From Comamonas suwonensis (GTDB lineage: Bacteria; Pseudomonadota; Gammaproteobacteria; Burkholderiales; Burkholderiaceae_C), in the NCBI RefSeq assembly GCF_012844455.2, contig NZ_JABBCQ020000002.1:186001-250000 (forward strand): 64,000 bases of DNA, written 5' to 3'. Below the pieces are notes generated by a model, which saw nothing but the letters and a program-made list of their open reading frames with translations, was not told the DNA's origin and did no database searches. Both the position numbers and the translations under genes were made by a program. Positions 25,052 to 32,722 of the stretch are shown in pieces (positions within the stretch are counted from its first letter, which is position 1; each line of letters opens with the position of its first letter).

Positions 25052-26677
25052 TTGTATCAGCTCTCAACCACCACGGCAATCGTTTTGCTGCTGGCGTTCT
25101 ATGGCATTACGTTTTTGATGTCCCTGAGCATTGGCGAGAAAAAAGAAAATGTCGATGGCTACATGGTCTCCAACAGCTCTATCGGCTTTGGCATGTCGGC
25201 AGCCAGCATGACTGCCACCTGGATCTGGGCCGCTTCTTTTTATGCGGCAGCCTCTTCCGGCTACAAATACGGACTGTCCGGCGCACTGCACTATGGTTTC
25301 TGGGGCGCTTTGATGATCTTGTTCATCTACCCCTTCGGGCGACGCTTTCGCGCCCTTGCACCTCAGGCTCATACGCTGGCCGAAATCATGCACGCGCGCC
25401 ATGGCCGGTCCAGTCAGCTCATCCTGGCAGGCTCCAATATCCTGGGCAGCTGCATCAGCCTGATGGTGAACTTCACCGCCGCGGGTACCTTGGTGGACAT
25501 GCTCACCCCGCTGTCCTTTATTCAGGGCGTGGTGCTCGCGGGTCTGGGCGTTCTGTCCTATACCCTGTGGTCGGGCTTCAGATCCTCGGTGATGACGGAC
25601 TTCGGTCAGCTCATCGCCATGATTTTGGCGGCCGTGATCATCATTCCCATGATTTATTTCACGCTGGGTGGCTCCGAGCTGTTTGTCGAAGGCATTCACC
25701 GCCTTACCCCCGAGCAGGCAAGCTTCTTCTCCAAGACTGCTTTCCTGGAGCAAGGAGCACCCTACTTTGTGGCCGTACTGGCTTACGCCATTGGCAATCA
25801 GACCATTGCCCAACGCCTTTTTGCCGTGCGAGAAGACCTGATCAAACCGTCTTTCATCACTGCCACCATTGGCTACGGCTCCATTGTGATTGGCCTGGGA
25901 ATGATTGGCGTGCTGGCCTTGCTGGCAGGTATTGAGCCCATGGATGGCGACCTCAACAACCTGATCCCCCAAATGGCGTCGACCTATCTGCCGCCCTTCA
26001 TGATCGGCATGTTCTTCATCATGGTGCTGGGCTCGCTGTCCTCCACAGCGGATTCCGATCTGGCCGCTCTGTCAGCCATTGTGATGACCGATATCTACGG
26101 CAAGAACATCGCCAAGGGCAAGCCCAAAGCCAGCACCATGCTGTGGGTGGGCCGCATGACCATGATTGTGGCGACCGTGGTGGGCGTGGTCTTCGCCAGC
26201 CTCAAACTCGACATCCTGACCATGCTGATCTTTGTTGGCGCACTCTGGGGCACGATTGTCTTCCCTGTCATCGCCAGCCTGTACTGGCCTCGCGTGAACA
26301 ACTTTGCCTTTACCGGTGCCGTACTGGCCGGTTTTGCCATGTTCCTCGTCGTTCGCTTTGGCTGGTTGCCCATGGAGGGCGCGGTTGGCATCTTCTTTGA
26401 GCTTCTCAGCTCCGTGGGCGGCGGCGTCGTGATCGGTTTGATGGCTTTTGGCTTTCTGGGCCGTACCGCAGGCCTGATCGCCGGTACGTTGGCCATGGCA
26501 GCGATGCTTCCCTTGAGCCTCAATTTCCTGCGTGACTACCCCGTACTCCTGAGTTCACTCACGGCGTACGGCGTCAGCACCTTGGTCTGCGTGGGGCTCA
26601 GCCTTCGCAACCAAAAGCGATTCAACTTTGACCGCATTGCCGAGCGCGTTGTCGCCTTTCAGCGCTCGCCGCACTGA
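25052..26677 (+). CDS. Sodium:solute symporter family transporter
   Basis: A 541-residue polytopic inner-membrane protein with roughly 13 hydrophobic segments and the SSS-family LeuT-like pattern. Visible motifs include YMVSNSSIGFGMSAASMTATW near the first two helices and GSLSSTADSDLAALSAIVMTDIYGK near the middle, the family's sodium-site region. The substrate is not clear; relatives include urea and organic-acid carriers. The start is TTG at 25052, fixed by a perfect AAGGAGG six bases upstream. A 43-residue membrane protein follows at 26736 and is probably its partner. Confidence 0.88.
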   Translation: MYQLSTTTAIVLLLAFYGITFLMSLSIGEKKENVDGYMVSNSSIGFGMSAASMTATWIWAASFYAAASSGYKYGLSGALHYGFWGALMILFIYPFGRRFRALAPQAHTLAEIMHARHGRSSQLILAGSNILGSCISLMVNFTAAGTLVDMLTPLSFIQGVVLAGLGVLSYTLWSGFRSSVMTDFGQLIAMILAAVIIIPMIYFTLGGSELFVEGIHRLTPEQASFFSKTAFLEQGAPYFVAVLAYAIGNQTIAQRLFAVREDLIKPSFITATIGYGSIVIGLGMIGVLALLAGIEPMDGDLNNLIPQMASTYLPPFMIGMFFIMVLGSLSSTADSDLAALSAIVMTDIYGKNIAKGKPKASTMLWVGRMTMIVATVVGVVFASLKLDILTMLIFVGALWGTIVFPVIASLYWPRVNNFAFTGAVLAGFAMFLVVRFGWLPMEGAVGIFFELLSSVGGGVVIGLMAFGFLGRTAGLIAGTLAMAAMLPLSLNFLRDYPVLLSSLTAYGVSTLVCVGLSLRNQKRFNFDRIAERVVAFQRSPH

Positions 26678-26735
26678 ATGTCAGACGCGGCATCGGTTGG
26701 AACGTTTTATTAAAGTAACTCAAAGGAGATTTGAT

Positions 26736-26867
26736 ATGAGCAGCTTTTTCTTCACCGCCTTCGTTCTGGTATGGCCTTTCATGGCCGCCATGGTCATGCT
26801 GGTGCTGTGCGTGGGCCTGTTTCGCGATATACGCGAAGCACGCCGCACCGGTGAAGCCATGGTTTAA
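26736..26867 (+). CDS. Small membrane protein, putative transporter small subunit
   Basis: 43 residues with one long hydrophobic helix (about 3-28) and a charged C terminus (FRDIREARRTGEAMV). ATG at 26736 is preceded by AAAGGAGATTTGAT, a strong ribosome-binding site, so it is almost certainly translated. It is 58 bp after the symporter stop, on the same strand, with no terminator between them. Similar one-helix proteins accompany this symporter type in Burkholderiales (recalled); a stabilising or regulatory subunit role is inferred. Confidence 0.82.
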   Translation: MSSFFFTAFVLVWPFMAAMVMLVLCVGLFRDIREARRTGEAMV

Positions 26868-26915
26868 ACCAAGCTTTGCTGATAGCGTGCGGGCGATGTG
26901 AAATCGCCGATGGCC

Positions 26916-26959
26916 GCACAAACGACACACCCCGCGCATGCGGGGTGTGTCGTTTGTGC
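26916..26959. terminator. 20-bp perfect hairpin, bidirectional terminator
   Basis: GCACAAACGACACACCCCGC pairs perfectly over 20 bp with its complement at 26940-26959 around loop GCAT. It lies between the convergent ends of the symporter unit and the CBS gene. There is no long U run, but the stem is unusually stable. Confidence 0.75.
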
Positions 26960-27029
26960 CCTCAGTACCAGCCCGCTCCATTCACCCTAAAGTGAGAAAG
27001 ACTCAAGCTGACCTGGAAATACAGACCGC

Positions 27030-27482
27030 TCAGTCCGCGCCTTGGCGCTCGCCTTCGGGCCAGTCGCGGATATAGGCCTTGAGCATGCGGTTTTCAAAGT
27101 TCTGGCTGTCCACCACAGCCTTGGCCACGTCATACAAAGAGATCACACCCATCAGCATCCGCTTGTCCATCACTGGCATATAGCGCGCATGGCGGTCCAG
27201 CATCATTCGGCGCACCTCATCCATATCCGTTTCCATGGTGCAGGTCATTGGCGCATCGTCCATGGCACCGCGCACAGAGGCACGCTCTACGCCGCCGGTT
27301 TTCACAAAGCCCTGAATCACTTCGCGGAAGGTGAGCATGCCCACCACATCGCCATGCTCCATGACCACCAGCGAGCCGATGTCCTTTTCCGACATCACCT
27401 GCACCGCAGCAGCCAGGCTTTCATCGGGCGACACCGTATACAGGGTGTTGCCTTTGACGCGCAGTATGTCACTTACTTTCAT
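27030..27482 (-). CDS. Tandem CBS-domain protein
   Basis: A 150-residue soluble protein made only of two CBS motifs (about 8-60 and 75-130), a Bateman module that binds adenine nucleotides. Readable blocks are VSDILRVKGNTLYTVSPDESL, split across the first motif, and MPVMDKRMLMGVISLYDVAK in the second. No enzyme domain is attached. ATG at 27482 has GGAG upstream. Paired GCACGTG palindromes lie in its upstream region. Target unknown. Confidence 0.9.
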   Translation of the reverse strand: MKVSDILRVKGNTLYTVSPDESLAAAVQVMSEKDIGSLVVMEHGDVVGMLTFREVIQGFVKTGGVERASVRGAMDDAPMTCTMETDMDEVRRMMLDRHARYMPVMDKRMLMGVISLYDVAKAVVDSQNFENRMLKAYIRDWPEGERQGAD

Positions 27483-27526
27483 TGCTGTTCTCCGAATCTG
27501 GTTTGCACTCTGGCCGTATTTGTCCT

Positions 27527-27544
27527 GCACGTGTCAGCACGTGC
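27527..27544. promoter_or_regulatory. Paired GCACGTG motifs upstream of the CBS gene
   Basis: Two copies of GCACGTG start 10 bp apart (27527 and 27537), one helical turn, 45-62 bp before the CBS start and in the divergent region shared with the sulfhydrylase gene. Possible operator; the binding factor is unknown. Confidence 0.35.
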
Positions 27545-27731
27545 GGCATCACTGTGCGCAAAATGCGAGTGCGTGCACCAATATAGCCCACAATGGGACG
27601 AGGTCAGAAAAACGAAAATACCGACGAAACAGTTGATTTTCTACAAAATCAATCATCAATTCGTCAAATCAGAACATTTGTTGCGGGCGCAATGTCGCCT
27701 TCAATGATCAAAATCATCACGGAGACAAGAC

Positions 27732-29030
27732 ATGCCCGGCTACTCAGACCCCGGTTTTGACACCCTGAGCTTGCACGCAGGCGCTCAGCCTGACCCCGCT
27801 ACCGGCGCACGCGCCACGCCCATTCACCTGACGACATCGTTTGTCTTTGAATCAAGCGACCACGCCGCCAGCCTGTTCAACCTGGAGCGCCCCGGCCACG
27901 TCTACAGTCGCATCAGCAACCCGACCAATGCGGTGCTGGAGCAACGCGTGTCGGCCCTGGAAAACGGTGTCGGCGCGATTGCCGTGGCCAGCGGTCAAGC
28001 CGCGCTACATCTGTCGATTGCCACACTGATGGGCGCGGGCAGCCACATTGTGGCCAGCACGGCGCTGTACGGCGGCAGCCAGAACCTGCTGCACTACACG
28101 CTGCGCCGTTTTGGCATTGAAACCACCTTCGTCAAACCCGGCGACATTGACGGCTGGAAAGCAGCCGTGCGCCCCAATACCAAGCTGTTCTTTGGCGAGA
28201 CCGTGGGCAACCCCGGGCTGGATGTGCTGGACATCCCCACCATCAGCGCTATCGCCCATGAGGCCGGCGTGCCGCTGCTGGTGGACTCCACCCTCACCTC
28301 GCCCTGGCTGATGCAGCCGCTCAAACACGGGGCCGACATTGTTTACCACTCGGCCACCAAATTTCTGTCGGGCCACGGCACGGTCATCGGCGGCATCGTG
28401 GTGGATGGCGGCAGTTTTGACTGGGAAAAATCGGGAAAATTTCCCGAGCTGACCGAGCCCTATGATGGCTTTCACAACATGGTGTTCAGCGAGGAATCAA
28501 CCGTGGGCGCATTCTTGCTGCGCGCCCGCCGCGAAGGCCTGCGCGACTTTGGCGCCTGCCTGAGCCCGCACAGCGCCTGGCTGATTCTGCAAGGCATAGA
28601 AACCCTGCCGCTGCGCATGGAGCGCCACATGAAGAACACCGAAAAAGTGGTGCAGTTTCTGGCCACCCACCCGCTGGTCAGCCGTGTGGGCCACCCCATG
28701 CTGGAGACGCATTCCTCCCATGCGCTGGCGCAAAAGCTGCTGCCGCGCGGCGCGGGCTCGGTGTTCAGCTTTGACATTGCGGGCAACCGCAATCAGGGCA
28801 AAACCTTTATCGAAACGCTCAGGGTCTTCAGCCACCTGGCCAATGTGGGCGATTGCCGCTCTCTGGTGATTCATCCCGCCAGCACCACGCACTTCCGCAT
28901 GAGCGACGAAGCGCTTTCGCAAGCAGGCATTAGTCAAGGCACGATTCGTCTGTCGATTGGCCTGGAAGATGCCGACGACCTGATCGACGACCTCAAGCGC
29001 GCGCTGAAGGCGGCAGAGAAAGCGGCTTGA
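27732..29030 (+). CDS. metY: O-acetylhomoserine aminocarboxypropyltransferase (sulfhydrylase)
   Basis: PLP enzyme of the Cys/Met metabolism family that joins sulfide (or methanethiol) to an O-acylated homoserine. It is 432 residues, the usual MetY length. SRISNPTNAVLEQRVSALE, the GVPLLVDSTLTSPWL block and the PLP-lysine motif HSATKFLSGHGTVIGG are clear. O-acetyl versus O-succinyl preference cannot be read reliably. GGAG precedes the ATG. Its stop overlaps the start of the acetyltransferase gene (TGATG), so the two are translationally coupled. Confidence 0.92.
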   Translation: MPGYSDPGFDTLSLHAGAQPDPATGARATPIHLTTSFVFESSDHAASLFNLERPGHVYSRISNPTNAVLEQRVSALENGVGAIAVASGQAALHLSIATLMGAGSHIVASTALYGGSQNLLHYTLRRFGIETTFVKPGDIDGWKAAVRPNTKLFFGETVGNPGLDVLDIPTISAIAHEAGVPLLVDSTLTSPWLMQPLKHGADIVYHSATKFLSGHGTVIGGIVVDGGSFDWEKSGKFPELTEPYDGFHNMVFSEESTVGAFLLRARREGLRDFGACLSPHSAWLILQGIETLPLRMERHMKNTEKVVQFLATHPLVSRVGHPMLETHSSHALAQKLLPRGAGSVFSFDIAGNRNQGKTFIETLRVFSHLANVGDCRSLVIHPASTTHFRMSDEALSQAGISQGTIRLSIGLEDADDLIDDLKRALKAAEKAA

Positions 29031-29452
29031 TGCAGGTTCGCACCTTCACCCCCGCCGACAGCGAAGCCGTGGTGCAGTTATGGCAAGACTGCGGACTGAC
29101 CCGCCCTTGGAACGATCCGTACAAAGACATTGCGCGCAAGCGCAGCGTATCGCCCGATCTGTTCTGGGTGGGCTGCGATGTCAACGGCCAGGTCATCGCC
29201 ACCATCATGGTGGGCTATGACGGTCACCGCGGCTGGATCAACTACCTGGCCGTGCACCCAGCGCACCAGCGCCAAGGCCATGCCCGAGATTTGATGAAGC
29301 GCGCCGAGCAGGTACTGACGGAGCAAGGTTGCCCCAAGCTCAATCTGCAGATTCGCGCTGGTAATGAAGCCGTGATCGCCTTCTATGAGAGCCTGGACTA
29401 TGCCGACGACCAGACAGTAAGCCTGGGCAAGCGGCTAATTCCCGACCTTTGA
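29030..29452 (+). CDS. GNAT family acetyltransferase (YpeA-like)
   Basis: 140 residues, a single GNAT domain. The acetyl-CoA-binding motif is INYLAVHPAHQRQGHARDLM (about residues 67-86), followed by the beta-bulge and NEAVIAFYESLDY. It resembles E. coli YpeA, an acetyltransferase of unclear substrate. The ATG overlaps the metY stop by one base. A dispersed-repeat copy follows its stop. Confidence 0.9.
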   Translation: MQVRTFTPADSEAVVQLWQDCGLTRPWNDPYKDIARKRSVSPDLFWVGCDVNGQVIATIMVGYDGHRGWINYLAVHPAHQRQGHARDLMKRAEQVLTEQGCPKLNLQIRAGNEAVIAFYESLDYADDQTVSLGKRLIPDL

Positions 29453-29470
29453 GACCGCCCTCTGCATCAC

Positions 29471-29510
29471 TCATATTTATATAAAAAACAGCCTCTAGCG
29501 CTTACCCTTA
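29471..29510. repeat. Dispersed repeat copy, intergenic
   Basis: ATAAAAAACAGCCTCTAGCG followed by CTTACCC fills most of the 72-bp gap between the acetyltransferase and hydrolase genes. It ends 5 bp before the GGAG that serves the next gene. Confidence 0.7.
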
Positions 29511-29524
29511 TTGCGGAGACAGCT

Positions 29525-30334
29525 ATGTTTTTCGAAGTTAACAACGCCAAAGTCTATGCCTATACCGGAGGCAAGGCCTTCGATGCCGCCAAGCCCACCG
29601 CCATCTTCATTCACGGCGTGCTGTGCGACCACAGCGTATGGGCGCTGCAAAGCCGCTATATCGCCAACCACGGCTGGAATGTGCTGGCACTGGATCTTCC
29701 CGGCCATGGCAAAAGCGGCGGCGCAGCGCCAAAGACGGTTGAAGATGCCGCCACGTTCATCGGCCAGCTGATGGATGCCGCGGGATTGCAAAAAGCCGCG
29801 CTGATCGGCCACAGCTGGGGCAGTCTGATTTGCATGGAAGCTGCCGCCACGCTCAAAGACCGCATCAGCCATCTGGTGCTGGTGGGCACTGCCTTCCCCA
29901 TGAAGGTCTCGCCCGCGCTTCTGGAATCGGCCCTGAACACACCCGAAAAAGCCATTGCCATGGTCAACACCTTTTCGCGCGCAACATTGTCCCCGCCCAA
30001 TGGCGCGGGCAGCTGGGTGTTCGGCGCCGGCATGGCGCTGGGCCGCCGCGTGCTGGCCAGCAATGCCGATACCAACTTGCTGCACGCAGGCTTCACCGCC
30101 TGCGACCGCTATGCGAATGGTGAAGCGGCCATGGCCCAGATCACCTGCCCGGTTTTGTTTGTGCTGGGGGAACAAGACCAGATGACCACGCCCAAGGCCG
30201 CCAAGGGCTTGATCGACGCGGCACAAGCGGCAGGTAAAACAGTCAAAGTGCAAATGATCGCCAACGGCCACAACCAGATGACAGAATCGCCCGACGCTAC
30301 GCTGTTTGCGATCCGGGATTTTCTGGCGGCGTAA
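29525..30334 (+). CDS. Alpha/beta hydrolase
   Basis: A 269-residue alpha/beta-hydrolase fold protein. Oxyanion-hole HG in FIHGVLCDHSVW (about 28-39), nucleophile elbow GHSWGS, acid in LGEQDQMTTP and His in NGHNQMTES complete the triad. There is no signal peptide, so it is cytosolic. The substrate is unknown. ATG at 29525 has GGAG upstream. The next gene starts 31 bp later, so co-transcription is possible. Confidence 0.9.
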   Translation: MFFEVNNAKVYAYTGGKAFDAAKPTAIFIHGVLCDHSVWALQSRYIANHGWNVLALDLPGHGKSGGAAPKTVEDAATFIGQLMDAAGLQKAALIGHSWGSLICMEAAATLKDRISHLVLVGTAFPMKVSPALLESALNTPEKAIAMVNTFSRATLSPPNGAGSWVFGAGMALGRRVLASNADTNLLHAGFTACDRYANGEAAMAQITCPVLFVLGEQDQMTTPKAAKGLIDAAQAAGKTVKVQMIANGHNQMTESPDATLFAIRDFLAA

Positions 30335-30365
30335 AACAGGCATATCTGCCACTAAGCTCTGGGGC

Positions 30366-31277
30366 ATGACCACCGCTTTCATGCCCCGAGCTTTCATTCC
30401 CTATAGCCAGCTTGCCGCAGCCTGCGCCAGCTGGCAGCAGATCCCTCTGACCGGTAGAACTGCGCGCCGCACACTCAATCTGACAGACAAAAAAGCCGAC
30501 TGGAAGGCAGCACTGGCCACACTGCAACGATTTGCCAATAGCCCCGGCTACCAGGCACCACTGGATCTCCAAGCCCATGCAGCGCTGGAGAACTATTGGG
30601 GCTGGCAGGCTGCTGGGCAAGAGGCCTGCCATTTATTGATCTACGGCATGGATCTGGGCCTGCCCGGCGATGTGCTTCGGCCTATTTATCTGGAGACTGT
30701 GGCGCTCTGGAAAGACGCAGCCGCCGTGGCCAGCCACGCGCGCACCAGCATGCGTCAGGCCTCCGGTGAGGACTATGGCGTGCCCGCGCCCATCAACGCC
30801 CGCAGCGGGGAGTACCAATACGCCGTCATCCTGATGGCACTGGCCGTGCTGCTCGATGCGCCCGAGGAAATCCCCGCCATCATCGAGCAAGTGCTGGACT
30901 TTGATACCGACCGCCTGCTCGACTACCTGAGCGCTGCGGCTATTGAGCTGGAAGAAGTCAACGAAACACTGTTCCACCCGCGCCCCTATGGCGCGCTGCT
31001 ACCGTTTTTTGAGCTGCTGGGCGAGCCATCACCCAAGCCGCTGGTGGCCTATGTTCAAGCTCAGTACGCCGATTTCTTGCGCCTCTCACCTTCGCAGCAA
31101 AAGAAAGGTAAGCCCTGGCTGGGCACGTTTTTCTGGGCACTGGAAGTGGGGGCCTTGTCTGTGCTTTACGGCTGGGACGATGCTGAGCTGCGCACCCTGC
31201 CCCACTACCCCGCCGATCTGGTGGACTTTGCCCACACGCACAACCAGAGCGCTGAGCCCGAATCAGGCGATTTTTGA
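30366..31277 (+). CDS. PoNi-like immunity protein (DUF1910/DUF1911 type)
   Basis: A 303-residue, mostly helical protein. The C-terminal half shows the PoNi_C pattern: repeated helices around QYAVILMALAVLLDAPEE, then FFWALEVGALSVLYGWDDAEL and LPHYPADLVDFAHTH. Known members neutralise PoNe DNase effectors delivered by type VI or other secretion systems (family knowledge). No PoNe toxin, VgrG or Rhs gene is nearby, so it is an orphan copy. ATG at 30366 or 30381 are both possible. Its 3' end overlaps the convergent hydrolase gene by 15 bp. Confidence 0.78.
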   Translation: MTTAFMPRAFIPYSQLAAACASWQQIPLTGRTARRTLNLTDKKADWKAALATLQRFANSPGYQAPLDLQAHAALENYWGWQAAGQEACHLLIYGMDLGLPGDVLRPIYLETVALWKDAAAVASHARTSMRQASGEDYGVPAPINARSGEYQYAVILMALAVLLDAPEEIPAIIEQVLDFDTDRLLDYLSAAAIELEEVNETLFHPRPYGALLPFFELLGEPSPKPLVAYVQAQYADFLRLSPSQQKKGKPWLGTFFWALEVGALSVLYGWDDAELRTLPHYPADLVDFAHTHNQSAEPESGDF

Positions 31278-32084
31278 CAAAAATTGTGCGATACGCCCGG
31301 TAATGCGCTCAGGCAGTTCGCGGTGCGGCACATGGCCGCCGCCCGCAATGATTTCGGCCTCGCACGGGCCTTGCGCCCAGGTACAAATATTTTCGGGATG
31401 GGTGAGAGAGCCAAACTCATCCAGCTCGCCATGAATGGCCAGCACCGGGCAGTGCACCTGCTTCAAGGCCGCATCCAGCCGGTAATGGGCAAAGGGCTCG
31501 CTCAGCCAGGTATCGACCCAGGCTGACAGCACCCATGCCGCTTTGTCTCCGTGATAGCGCGAGAGCCGCTCCAGCTGGCCCGGCTGGGCAAAGCTGTCGC
31601 GTGCGGCGCGAATGCCCTCCAGCGTGCGGTCTTCCACAAAACTCTGGGCAGATTCGGTTACCAGAGCCTTGCACTGGGCCGGATACGCCGCCGCCGCCAT
31701 GGCCGCCATGCCGCCACCCACGCTGTGGCCCAGCATGACAAAGGCATCCAGCTCCAGCGCCTGATGAATGGGGCTAAAGCCTGCCTCCACCTCAGCCTCG
31801 ACAAAACGCGGTCCCAATTGGTGCGGGTTGGCATCAGACTGCCCAAAACCCAGCCGGTCATAGGCAATGACTTCACGCCCTGTTGCAGCGGCCAGTTGCT
31901 CAGGAAAATCACGCCAAAGAGCCACGCTGCCCAGCGAGTCATGCATGAGCACAAGTGGAGCTTTAGACGCTTTACCCTCCCCGACAGGCGGCTGCCAGCG
32001 TTTGACGAACAAATACCCGTCAGGCGTAGCAACACGGATGTCACTCATAGCGATTTCAACAGGCGGCATGGTGTTGTCAAACAT
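31263..32084 (-). CDS. Alpha/beta hydrolase
   Basis: A 273-residue cytosolic hydrolase. The motifs MHDSLGSVALWRDFP (oxyanion region), GHSVGGGMAAM (nucleophile elbow), HGELDEFG (acid) and GGGHVPHRE (His) give a complete triad. The start is uncertain among ATGs at 32084, 32069 and 32048, none with a clear ribosome-binding site. It is convergent with the immunity gene, with overlapping stops. Substrate unknown. Confidence 0.88.
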   Translation of the reverse strand: MFDNTMPPVEIAMSDIRVATPDGYLFVKRWQPPVGEGKASKAPLVLMHDSLGSVALWRDFPEQLAAATGREVIAYDRLGFGQSDANPHQLGPRFVEAEVEAGFSPIHQALELDAFVMLGHSVGGGMAAMAAAAYPAQCKALVTESAQSFVEDRTLEGIRAARDSFAQPGQLERLSRYHGDKAAWVLSAWVDTWLSEPFAHYRLDAALKQVHCPVLAIHGELDEFGSLTHPENICTWAQGPCEAEIIAGGGHVPHRELPERITGRIAQFLSKIA

Positions 32085-32302
32085 GGGCAGTTTCGGGTTT
32101 GAGAGCAAGGTACGAAGCTGAGACCTTAGCAAGAACGCGCCTGCGGCCGCAACGGTAGTGGACCCGGCAGATTTTGCGCAGTCTGGCCTTGCACGACCTG
32201 TCTTGCAGGTGACGGATGAATGCGAGCAGCCACGCACTTACCCGCTGGCTCCGCTGCACGCTCGGCAGTATAAGAAAAGGTCACATCAAACCGGGGTTTG
32301 CC

Positions 32303-32665
32303 ATGTCTCAGTCCACAACCACCGAACGGGAAGGCAACGCAGCTGGAGCAACCACCGTTGACCCTCGCCAATTCAAGAGCTTTGCCGAGTTCTACCCTTT
32401 CTATCTGGGTGAGCACAGCAACACCACCTGCAGACGGCTGCACTTCATCGGCACCAGCCTGTCGCTGGGCTTTTTGCTGGTGCTATTTTTGACGGGTGAC
32501 TGGTGGTATCTGCTGGCCGCGCTGGTCTGCGGCTACGGCTTTGCCTGGGTGGGCCATTTCGGTTTTGAGAAGAACCGGCCTGCCAGCTTCAAGCGCCCGC
32601 TCTACAGCTTTCGCGGCGACTGGATGATGTGGCGCGATATCTTGCTGGGCCGCATCAAGATGTGA
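32303..32665 (+). CDS. Mpo1-like / DUF962 membrane protein
   Basis: 120 residues. After a polar N terminus comes FAEFYPFYLGEHSNTTCRRLHFIGT, with the His-containing helices typical of DUF962, a hydrophobic pair (about 53-85), and WVGHFGFEKNRPASFKRP. Yeast Mpo1 of this family is an iron-dependent 2-hydroxy-fatty-acid dioxygenase (established); the bacterial role is inferred. ATG at 32303. It is divergent from the hydrolase and convergent with the acyl-CoA ligase. Confidence 0.87.
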   Translation: MSQSTTTEREGNAAGATTVDPRQFKSFAEFYPFYLGEHSNTTCRRLHFIGTSLSLGFLLVLFLTGDWWYLLAALVCGYGFAWVGHFGFEKNRPASFKRPLYSFRGDWMMWRDILLGRIKM

Positions 32666-32681
32666 TCACGCGCACCAACAA

Positions 32682-32705
32682 AAAACGGGCCGCATGGCCC
32701 GTTTT
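32682..32705. terminator. Bidirectional terminator, DUF962 / acyl-CoA ligase
   Basis: AAAACGGGCC/GGCCCGTTTT, a 10-bp stem with loop GCAT, between the convergent gene ends at 32665 and 32723. Confidence 0.9.
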
Positions 32706-32722
32706 GATGAATCAATTGGCGC

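Noticed and set aside
26916-26959. 20-bp perfect inverted repeat as a mobile-element end or site-specific recombination site
   Set aside because: It lies between two convergent genes, has a 4-nt loop and no partner copy, so a transcription terminator explains it.
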